8,966 nucleotides of DNA from an uncultured Terriglobales bacterium. Its GTDB lineage: Bacteria > Acidobacteriota > Terriglobia > Terriglobales > Acidobacteriaceae. A model generated the notes under the pieces. That model saw nothing but the letters and a program-made list of their open reading frames with translations. It was not told the origin of the DNA and made no database searches. The stretch covers positions 1-8,966 of the forward strand of contig CATPBY010000322.1 in the NCBI GenBank assembly GCA_955652845.1, given 5' to 3'. Position 1 is the first letter of the stretch, and every line of letters begins with the position of its first letter. Of this stretch, positions 1 through 5,896 are shown piece by piece. Both the position numbers and the translations under genes were made by a program.

Positions 1-165
1 CACAGGTTTATCGATAAAGAGGCCATTGGCCAGATTTCCCAGGATGGCCGGTTTTTCATATTCAATTCTGATTGGATGGGCACGCTGGGCTCAGAGTCTG
101 GTTCTTCAGCTTGCACCATCGGAACTGATTGCCGCGGTGACGTTTTCGTTGTGGCGGCTAGATAA
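1..165 (+). CDS. C-terminal end of a probable secreted propeller-like protein (5' truncated)
   Basis: Frame 1 is open from the window edge to a TAA at 163-165 and encodes 54 residues ending RGDVFVVAAR. The stretch ISQDGRFFIFNSDW resembles a strand pair of TolB/PD40-type beta-propeller repeats (S-x-DGR-x-x-x-F-x-S). It is followed by GTLGSESG, two cysteines (in SACTIG and TDCRG) and the closing strand DVFVV. I recall similar closing sequences from large secreted acidobacterial proteins; this is from memory, not from a search. The catalytic or binding part lies outside the window, so no function can be assigned. An overlapping frame starting at 26 is open to 229 but lacks protein-like character and is treated as a shadow. 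The reading frame is fairly secure, the family assignment only moderate. Confidence 0.6.
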   Translation, partial: HRFIDKEAIGQISQDGRFFIFNSDWMGTLGSESGSSACTIGTDCRGDVFVVAAR

Positions 166-202
166 GCCGGCTGAGCCTGAGGCTAGAAGAACAGAGTCAA
201 CG

Positions 203-216
203 AGCAGAGCTCTGCT
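203..216. repeat. 14-bp perfect palindrome in the 166-357 gap
   Basis: AGCAGAGCTCTGCT is its own reverse complement. It lies 38 bp after the stop of the first gene, in a 192-bp stretch (166-357) where I see no gene. As RNA it could form only a 5-bp stem with a 4-base loop and has no T-run after it, so it is a poor terminator. The rest of the gap holds only a GC-rich imperfect inverted repeat (GGCGC...GCGCC, about 307-326) between the two converging genes. Confidence 0.35.
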
Positions 217-357
217 GCACAGAAGCTGATGTCTGCTTGTAAGATGTCTGCCCCGTAACGATGAATAGAAAATTACTCTCAGTGTATCGGTCTCGACTCA
301 AGCAGCGGCGCGGAGGCCACGGCGCCAAATACCAATCAAAGTCCACGCTCTCAAGAA

Positions 358-570
358 TCAAGGTTTCCGTTTATTAACAACCGCCTTGATTACACCGTAA
401 GCTGCCAGGCACAGCCAGAAATCCAGCAGTAACCCGATGTCTACGCGAAAGGGAATGTGCCGTGCACTGGGGGGAAGGTGTGGCGCGAGCAAGAAATATG
501 CCAGGTTCCCCGCCAGAACCGCGATTAGTGCGTCTATGAATTTAGCCACGGCGACAGCATTCTTAGACAC
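358..570 (-). CDS. Small two-helix membrane protein, unknown function
   Basis: This 70-residue hypothetical protein has two clear hydrophobic segments: residues 11-32 (starting FIDALIAVLAG) and 45-66 (starting IGLLLDFWLCLAAYG). A polar proline-rich link with an arginine and a histidine (HLPPSARHIPFR) joins them, and the tail NKRKP is basic, so by the positive-inside rule the C-terminus is probably cytoplasmic. I chose the GTG at 570 rather than the ATG at 636: AAGGAAG sits 7 nt before the GTG, the protein from there reads as membrane protein (VSKNAVAVAKF), and the 22 residues upstream look like non-coding sequence. The gene is divergent from recG with about 75 bp between starts and converges on the partial gene at 1-165. 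I do not recognise the family; no catalytic motif is visible. Confidence 0.6.
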   Translation of the reverse strand: MSKNAVAVAKFIDALIAVLAGNLAYFLLAPHLPPSARHIPFRVDIGLLLDFWLCLAAYGVIKAVVNKRKP

Positions 571-577
571 CGGGCAA

Positions 578-585
578 CTTCCTTC
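578..585 (-). promoter_or_regulatory. Shine-Dalgarno site that fixes the GTG start at 570
   Basis: On the minus strand GAAGGAAG is followed by 7 nt and then GTG. It is among the better ribosome-binding sites in the window and supports the shorter 70-residue form of the small membrane protein over an ATG start 66 bases upstream. Confidence 0.55.
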
Positions 586-644
586 GGAAACGATGAAACG
601 TAAGAATCCAGTAGATGCTATCGCTTTTGTTACCATCCACTCAG

Positions 645-2843
645 ATGCTGGAACCGGGAACCTCCGTTCGGTTCGTGAAAGGCATTGGCCCGCGTCTGGC
701 CGAACTGTTGGCGGCCAAGAGCATTCACAACGTCGATGATCTGCTCCACTACCTGCCCTTTCGTTACGAAGACCGCGTGAACCCGCGGGGTATTTCTGAA
801 CTGCGCGCGGGAGAAATGGCGACGGTGATCGCAGAAGTTCGCAATTCTGGCCTGTTCCACACCCGGCGAATGCCCATCTTTCAGATGACTGCGGGACAAG
901 GCCGAAGCCGGCTGAAAAGCATCTGGTTCAATGCCGCCTATCTGCGTGACAAATTCAAGCCCGGGCAAATGATTGCGCTCTATGGCAAGGTTGAACAGGA
1001 CCAATACAGCGGGGAGCTGCAGTTGGTGCAGCCGCAATTCGAGATCATTGGCGACCCCGACGGCTCGATTGATGCGGCGGAGCAAAAGGCCGCCGCTTCG
1101 CTGGAGGTTGGACGGATCGTTCCGATTTACGAGTCCGCCGGGCAAGGCCGGCTGACGCCGCGCTGGTTTCGCCGCATGATCCGGACCGCGCTCGACAATC
1201 TACCGCAGGACCTCCCTGATCCGATTCCCGCCATAACTCGGCAGCGCCTCAGCCTTATTCATCCGCGTGAGGCAATGTGGAAGGTTCATTGGCCCGATCC
1301 CGGAGAAAGCTTCGCCGATTTGCAGGCGTCACGAACTCCGGCGCACGTTCGCCTGATTTTTGAAGAGTTGTTTTTCCTTGAATTAGGACTTGAACTCAAA
1401 CGCCGGGAGCAGAAAGCACAAACCGGAATTGAATTTAAACTCGACGATCTGGCGCGCGAGGCGATCAAGAAGATACTGCCCTTCCATCCCACCACGGCAC
1501 AGAAGCTCGTGCTCAAAGAGATTGCCTCGGACATGGGGCAGCCGTCCCCAATGCGTCGACTACTGCAGGGGGACGTGGGATCGGGCAAGACCATCGTCGC
1601 TTTCGAAGCCGCCATTATTGCAATGGAGAACGGATATCAAGTGGCGCTGATGGCGCCCACCGAGATTCTCGCTCAACAACATTATTTCTCCGCGCGGCGA
1701 ATTCTGGAAAGCGCAGGCTACCGGATCGTTCTACTCACCGGTTCGCTTGAGGACAATCGCAAGCGGGAAATTCGCCGCCACATCGCTCAAGGGAATGCCC
1801 AACTGGTTATCGGAACCCACGCCTTGATCGAGCAAGCTGTCGAATTCGCCAGCCTCGGTCTGGTGATCGTCGATGAGCAACACCGCTTCGGAGTGCTCCA
1901 GCGCTTCAAACTGATGAAGAAAAGCGCCGATGAACGTGCAGGGACAGCCGCCCCCGGCGGTCCGGCCGAACGAAGATCCGCAGTTTCTGCCGAGCCTGAC
2001 GTTCTGGTCATGACTGCCACGCCCATCCCAAGAACTCTTGCGCTGACGCTATATGGCGACCTCGACGTTAGTGTCATTGACGAGATGCCGCCAGGCCGTA
2101 CTCCGATTATCACTCGACGTGTGTCCGATGATCGCTCGATTGAAGTTTGGGATTTTGTGCGTAATCAGGTCGCTGCGGGTCAGCAGGCATACGTGGTGTA
2201 TCCGCTTATCGAAGAAAACGAAGAGACGGAGCTCAAAGCCGCCATCAAGATGTACAAGGAACTCAACAATCGAGTGTTCCCAGACCTGAGAGTAGGCCTC
2301 CTGCATGGTCGTCTTGACTCCGACCTGAAGGAACAGACCATGCGGCTGTTCCAAAAGGGTGAAATTGATGTTCTGGTCGCTACCACCGTGATCGAAGTGG
2401 GAGTGGATGTGGCAAATGCTACCGTCATGGTCATCGAGCACGCCGAACGCTTCGGACTGTCCCAGCTTCACCAGCTCCGCGGAAGAATCGGGCGCGGAGC
2501 AGGAAAGTCGTACTGTGTTCTGATGACCGGAGGGAAGATTTCGGAGGTTGGGGAACGACGGCTGGATGCCATGGTCCGCACTAACGACGGCTTCCAGATC
2601 GCGGAACTTGATCTCGAACTTCGTGGCCCGGGCGAGTTCTTTGGCACACGGCAAACCGGTCTGCCGAGTTTTCAGGTGGCAAACCTTATCCGCGATCGCC
2701 AGTTGCTGGAAGCAGCCAAGCGCGAGGCCGCCGCTGTACTGGATGGTCCGAACCAGGAGATCTCGAAAGCAGAGATTGACCGCGCCTTGCGGCACATGCG
2801 GGCCCGCTGGCAGCGCACTTACGGCTTAGTGGAAGTTGGTTAG
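645..2843 (+). CDS. recG: ATP-dependent DNA helicase RecG
   Basis: RecG is a superfamily 2 helicase that reverses stalled replication forks and migrates branched DNA. Numbering from the ATG at 645 (732 aa): an N-terminal part with VKGIGPRLAELL, then the OB-fold wedge domain; Walker A GDVGSGKT at 309-316 (Lys315); APTEILAQQ; motif II DEQH at 410-413 in VDEQHRFGVLQR; TATPIPRTLALTLYG from 457; motif VI QLRGRIGRG at 610-618; and the RecG C-terminal signature ELRGPGEFFGTRQTG near 658-672. The length slightly exceeds E. coli RecG (693 aa). An upstream in-frame ATG at 615 would add 10 residues; neither start has a good ribosome site, and 645 was preferred because family-like sequence begins there (MLEPGTSVRFVKGIGP). 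Oddity: about 20 extra Ala/Gly/Pro/Arg-rich residues lie between motif II and TATP, coinciding with a palindromic repeat at 1941-1963. Identification is secure. Confidence 0.97.
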   Translation: MLEPGTSVRFVKGIGPRLAELLAAKSIHNVDDLLHYLPFRYEDRVNPRGISELRAGEMATVIAEVRNSGLFHTRRMPIFQMTAGQGRSRLKSIWFNAAYLRDKFKPGQMIALYGKVEQDQYSGELQLVQPQFEIIGDPDGSIDAAEQKAAASLEVGRIVPIYESAGQGRLTPRWFRRMIRTALDNLPQDLPDPIPAITRQRLSLIHPREAMWKVHWPDPGESFADLQASRTPAHVRLIFEELFFLELGLELKRREQKAQTGIEFKLDDLAREAIKKILPFHPTTAQKLVLKEIASDMGQPSPMRRLLQGDVGSGKTIVAFEAAIIAMENGYQVALMAPTEILAQQHYFSARRILESAGYRIVLLTGSLEDNRKREIRRHIAQGNAQLVIGTHALIEQAVEFASLGLVIVDEQHRFGVLQRFKLMKKSADERAGTAAPGGPAERRSAVSAEPDVLVMTATPIPRTLALTLYGDLDVSVIDEMPPGRTPIITRRVSDDRSIEVWDFVRNQVAAGQQAYVVYPLIEENEETELKAAIKMYKELNNRVFPDLRVGLLHGRLDSDLKEQTMRLFQKGEIDVLVATTVIEVGVDVANATVMVIEHAERFGLSQLHQLRGRIGRGAGKSYCVLMTGGKISEVGERRLDAMVRTNDGFQIAELDLELRGPGEFFGTRQTGLPSFQVANLIRDRQLLEAAKREAAAVLDGPNQEISKAEIDRALRHMRARWQRTYGLVEVG
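1941..1963 (+). repeat. REP-like GC-rich palindrome captured inside recG
   Basis: GGGACAGCCGCCC at 1941-1953 continues into CCGGCGGTCC. GGAC pairs with GTCC and CGCC with GGCG around a small loop, with AGC bulged, so it looks like a decayed hairpin. The same 13-mer occurs in reverse complement in the intergenic palindrome at 2895-2916. It is translated as GTAAPGGP within an unconserved stretch of RecG, in frame, and disrupts no motif. Confidence 0.6.
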
Positions 2844-2894
2844 AAATTACGAGGACATGGGAATCGACACCGGTGAGCGAGCACAACTCGGGTA

Positions 2895-2916
2895 GGGACA
2901 GAGGGCGGCTGTCCCC
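2895..2916. repeat. REP-like palindrome between recG and selA
   Basis: GGGACAG (2895-2901) and CTGTCCC (2909-2915) form a perfect 7-bp stem around the loop AGGGCGG. The reverse complement begins GGGGACAGCCGCCC, which contains the 13-mer found inside recG at 1941-1953. No T-run follows on either strand, so it reads as a dispersed palindromic repeat rather than a terminator, although it may still stabilise the 3' end of recG mRNA. Confidence 0.6.
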
Positions 2917-2965
2917 ACGCAAGCCTTGGCGATAATGACGGCCAGTTAGGCGGCAGGCAGCGGCT

Positions 2966-2983
2966 GGGGGACGCCCCGTTTTT
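2966..2983 (+). terminator. Weak candidate rho-independent terminator after recG
   Basis: GGGG (2967-2970), loop ACG and CCCC (2974-2977) are followed by G and five T (2979-2983). The stem has only 4 G-C pairs. It lies 123 bp after the recG stop and about 24 bp before selA, so it would separate the two genes, but the short stem makes this tentative. Confidence 0.3.
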
Positions 2984-3006
2984 CGCTATATTTTTGAGAT
3001 AATCAT

Positions 3007-4455
3007 TTGGTGAAAGCCACATCGAAAGCCGACCTTTACCGCAAGTTGCCCGCCGTGGATGACCTGGTGCACAGCCCCCGACTCGCATCGTTAGTCTTGG
3101 ACGACGGACTTCCAGCAGCCACCGATGCTGCTCGTGCCGCGCTGAGCCGCCTACGGACGGAAATTAGCGAAGGGCGGCTCGATTCTGCAGGGGTAGATTT
3201 GGCGCTTTCGGGGATTGTTGACGCGGTCGAACGTCATGCCAGGCAAATGCTGAGCCATTCCCTGCGCTCAGTTATTAATGCGACCGGGGTTATTCTGCAC
3301 ACCAATCTTGGCCGCGCGCCCCTGGGAGCTTCCGCAGTGGAGCATATGGGCGAAGTCTCCACGACTTTCTCTAACCTCGAATTCGATATTGCTTCCGGCG
3401 AGCGGGGCAAGCGGGATGAACACGTGGATCGGCTGTTCCGCAAACTTCTCAATGAAAGTCTAAGCCCGGACGAGAACCGTTCGGGCAAAATTTCCACCAT
3501 TGTTGTGAACAACAACGCCGCCGCAGTTCTGCTGGTATTGAACACGCTGGCGGAAGGCGGCGAGGTCCTCGTTTCGCGCGGAGAACTGGTCGAGATCGGC
3601 GGCTCATTCCGTATTCCCGATGTGATGTTGAAGTCGCAGGCTGTCCTGCGGGAAGTGGGCACCACCAAACGCACGCGCCTCTCCGATTACGAAAGCGCGT
3701 TAAACGAAAAGACCCGGCTGCTGTTGCGGGTTCACCGCTCGAATTTTCAGATTACTGGTTTTACGGAGCGGCCACGAGTTGAGGACCTGGCGGAATTGGC
3801 GCGCCAGAGGAATATCCCTCTATTCGAGGATCTGGGCAGCGGCGTTCTGGTTGATTTGCAGTCTTTTGGAGTGAGCGGTGAGCCGAGTGTGCTCGACAGC
3901 CTGCGCGCAGGCGTGGATCTTGTCAGTTATAGCGGTGACAAGCTACTGGGTGGACCGCAGGCCGGAATTCTCAGCGGCCGCAGCGATCTGATCGCGCGCA
4001 TGAGGACGAATTCACTCTTCCGTGCGTTGCGGGTGGACAAACTTACTTACGCCGGTCTCGAAGCAACGCTGCTGGCTTATGTCAAGCGCAACTATGCTGC
4101 AGTTCCGGTTCTCCGCATGATGAGTTTGTCAAAAGCAGAGATCGCGGCTCGCGCCCAAGCCGTCGCCCAGACGGTTCAATCGTCGCAGTTGTCGCTGCAG
4201 ATGCAGGACGGAGAGTCCCTGATCGGCGGCGGAGCTGCTCCTTCTGCAACTCTGCCCACGCGCCTGTTGGCAATCAGTCACAGAAATCTCAGCGCAAATG
4301 AACTCGCGGCTCGCTTGCGGGGATCGGACCCACCCATCGTCGCCCGGGTCGAGGAAAGCCGCGTGTTGATTGATTTACGCACGGTCGGTCCGGAGCAGGA
4401 CGAATCTGTGGCTCACGCATTGCAGCTCTTGGGTGGAGGACGACTTGAAGAATGA
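3007..4455 (+). CDS. selA: L-seryl-tRNA(Sec) selenium transferase SelA
   Basis: SelA is a PLP enzyme that converts seryl-tRNA(Sec) to selenocysteinyl-tRNA(Sec) using selenophosphate from SelD. At 482 aa it is close to E. coli SelA (463). Visible signatures in order: an N-terminal helical region (LYRKLPAVDDLV), the hallmark VINATGVILHTNLGRAPLG near residue 90-110, SNLEFDIASGERGKR, VNNNAAAVLLVLN, RGELVEIGGSFRIPDV, RVHRSNFQITGF, EDLGSGVLVDL, and the PLP-lysine motif SGDKLLGGPQAG with Lys312. The start is TTG at 3007 or the adjacent GTG at 3010; a weak GAGAT precedes both. Neither selB, selD, a tRNA(Sec) gene nor a UGA-containing selenoprotein is in this window, so the partner genes must be elsewhere if the pathway works. 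It sits downstream of recG across a 163-bp gap and is probably transcribed separately. Identification is secure. Confidence 0.96.
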   Translation: MVKATSKADLYRKLPAVDDLVHSPRLASLVLDDGLPAATDAARAALSRLRTEISEGRLDSAGVDLALSGIVDAVERHARQMLSHSLRSVINATGVILHTNLGRAPLGASAVEHMGEVSTTFSNLEFDIASGERGKRDEHVDRLFRKLLNESLSPDENRSGKISTIVVNNNAAAVLLVLNTLAEGGEVLVSRGELVEIGGSFRIPDVMLKSQAVLREVGTTKRTRLSDYESALNEKTRLLLRVHRSNFQITGFTERPRVEDLAELARQRNIPLFEDLGSGVLVDLQSFGVSGEPSVLDSLRAGVDLVSYSGDKLLGGPQAGILSGRSDLIARMRTNSLFRALRVDKLTYAGLEATLLAYVKRNYAAVPVLRMMSLSKAEIAARAQAVAQTVQSSQLSLQMQDGESLIGGGAAPSATLPTRLLAISHRNLSANELAARLRGSDPPIVARVEESRVLIDLRTVGPEQDESVAHALQLLGGGRLEE

Positions 4456-4487
4456 AGTTTCATGGTTAAACACGCGCGACTGTAGTT

Positions 4488-4534
4488 AATCTGAATTCTG
4501 AAATCTGAACCTGAAATCTGCGATTCGTAATCTG
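4488..4534 (+). repeat. Degenerate 7-nt tandem repeat (consensus AAATCTG)
   Basis: Successive units read AATCTG, AATTCTG, AAATCTG, AACCTG, AAATCTG, CGATTCG and TAATCTG, each 6-7 nt and nearly all ending CTG. The array occupies most of the 88-bp gap between selA and the DUF488 gene and runs almost to the TTG start of the latter. The mixed 6/7-nt spacing and the stop codon within it argue that it is non-coding. Confidence 0.6.
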
Positions 4535-4543
4535 CATTTCACC

Positions 4544-5074
4544 TTGGCAACGCTTTACACCATTGGCCACTCTACCCGCACACTCGACGACCTGATCGAA
4601 AGCCTGCGCGCGCACTTCATCCAGACGCTGGCCGATATCCGGTCATTTCCCATGTCTCGCCGCCTGCCTCACTTTAACCGTGAAGCGCTGGAAAAGGCGC
4701 TGCCTGAGGTTGGGATCCGTTATTTATGGGTGAAAGAACTGGGCGGCCGTCGCAGGAAAATCCGCGACGACTCTCCTCATTCAGCGCTGCGCAGTTTGAG
4801 CTTCCGCAACTATGCAGATTACATGCTTACGCCGGAGTTTGAACACGGCGTCGCGGAACTGATTAAGTTGGCTGAGAAGTCTCCGACGGCTTACATGTGC
4901 GCCGAACGAGTGTATTTCCGCTGCCACCGCATGCTGGTTTCAGACTGGCTGGTCGCTCATGGACACGAAGTGCTGCACATTGATGGACCTGGACCCACCA
5001 GACCGCACAAGGCGATGGCGGAGGGACGATTGGTAGACAATCAACTGATTTACCGCGGCGACCGCTTACTGTAG
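4544..5074 (+). CDS. DUF488 domain protein
   Basis: This 176-residue protein is a full-length member of the DUF488 family, whose biochemical function is not firmly established. Family marks are TIGHST at 6-11, ADIRSFP at 30-36, and the MCAE...CHR signature at 118-129 (here MCAERVYFRCHRM) followed by LVAHGHEVLHI. The paired cysteines and the histidine of that signature are the likely functional residues. The start is a TTG at 4544, chosen because the family typically begins just before LYTIGHST and because a stop at 4499-4501 limits extension. No Shine-Dalgarno is visible, since a 7-nt repeat array fills the leader. The gene follows selA by 88 bp on the same strand and could share its transcript. 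It converges on the nucleotidyltransferase gene, with only 39 bp between stops and no obvious terminator. The family call is strong; the role is unknown. Confidence 0.88.
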   Translation: MATLYTIGHSTRTLDDLIESLRAHFIQTLADIRSFPMSRRLPHFNREALEKALPEVGIRYLWVKELGGRRRKIRDDSPHSALRSLSFRNYADYMLTPEFEHGVAELIKLAEKSPTAYMCAERVYFRCHRMLVSDWLVAHGHEVLHIDGPGPTRPHKAMAEGRLVDNQLIYRGDRLL

Positions 5075-5113
5075 TGTTTTGCAGACTGAGGCCAGATATT
5101 TTCGTTCTTGGAT

Positions 5114-5896
5114 TTACTTGGCCGGAGGTGCAGCTGTTGTCGGCCATTCTTCCTGCGGTGAAACGTACTGCTTCACCTCGGCGGCCGCTTTTGTCAGATT
5201 CTCCAGCGTCCCGAGATCGCGCCAGTAGTATTCATCGGCGCGAAAACCTGCGATTTTCTCGCCGTCGGCGGCCAGGCGGAGATAGGAAGCAATAATGGAG
5301 AAGGCGCCTTCTTCTTTCAACATAGGTAAGAGCCTGGGCGAGATGACGTGGACGCCCGAAAAGGCCAGGGGTTGCGCGGTTTCGGAAGGGCAAACCATCT
5401 CAGGTTTCTCATGGCGAGATTGCCGCCGCCCGCATAGCCGCATTTCGTCGTCAAACAACAGGTAGCGGGAGGTTTCGCGGTCCTGTATGGCGAGTGTAGC
5501 CAGCGCCTTATTGGCAGCGTGAAATTGCGCCATTCGCCGCAGATCAATACTGCTGATCACGTCGACATTGTGCAGAATAAATGGATCGTTCTTCCCTTGA
5601 TCATCAAGGAAAAAATGAGCGGCCTGCTTTAGGCCTCCGCCAGTGTCGAGCAAAGTATCTTCGCGAGAAACTTCAATTCGTATTCCGAAGTCATCGTTGG
5701 TTTTCAGATACTGCACAATCTGGTCGGCAAAGTGATGCACATTGATAATCACCTCGCGAATCTCAAAAGAACGTAAGCGGGACAGCGTGATCTCTAACAT
5801 CGTCCGGCCGGCGACCTCTACCAAGGCCTTGGGCCGGTGGTCCGTGAGAGGGCGCAATCGCGTGCCTAATCCGGCGGCAAGAACCATTGCCTTCAT
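5114..5896 (-). CDS. Sugar-1-phosphate nucleotidyltransferase, MurU-like
   Basis: This is a 260-residue GT-A-fold NDP-sugar synthase that would transfer UMP (or GMP/dTMP) from an NTP to a sugar-1-phosphate. Residues 1-24 carry the nucleotide-binding signature LAAGLGTRLRPLT...PKAL. LLDTGGGLKQA (82-92), the probable metal-binding Asp112 in HNVDVIS, FSGVHVISP (179-187) and WRDLGTLENL (225-234) complete the pattern of the MurU/GMP group. It is a little longer than Pseudomonas MurU (about 223 aa), with a loop near 145-170 and a Pro/Ala-rich tail. Its ATG overlaps the stop of the upstream kinase gene (ATGA, 5893-5896), so the two are surely co-translated. That partner, related to AmgK, makes MurNAc- or GlcNAc-1-phosphate the most likely substrate, giving UDP-MurNAc or UDP-GlcNAc. 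A mannose-1-phosphate guanylyltransferase role cannot be excluded from sequence alone. Confidence 0.85.
   Translation of the reverse strand: MKAMVLAAGLGTRLRPLTDHRPKALVEVAGRTMLEITLSRLRSFEIREVIINVHHFADQIVQYLKTNDDFGIRIEVSREDTLLDTGGGLKQAAHFFLDDQGKNDPFILHNVDVISSIDLRRMAQFHAANKALATLAIQDRETSRYLLFDDEMRLCGRRQSRHEKPEMVCPSETAQPLAFSGVHVISPRLLPMLKEEGAFSIIASYLRLAADGEKIAGFRADEYYWRDLGTLENLTKAAAEVKQYVSPQEEWPTTAAPPAK

Noticed and set aside
26..229. 67-residue open frame on the plus strand
   Set aside because: It overlaps the frame-1 tail at 1-165, which has a recognisable propeller-like ending; this alternative frame shows no protein-like features.
630..1145. 171-residue open frame on the minus strand overlapping the recG start
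   Set aside because: The composition is random-like and no ribosome site was found. It overlaps the conserved N-terminal and wedge domains of RecG.
2049..2795. 248-residue open frame on the minus strand
   Set aside because: It lies wholly opposite recG, whose motifs are all intact. Its translation has no domain-like pattern and its codon phase mirrors recG, so it is an antisense shadow.
5075..5113. Possible bidirectional terminator between the converging DUF488 and nucleotidyltransferase genes
   Set aside because: The 39-bp gap contains T-rich runs but no inverted repeat long enough to support a terminator.
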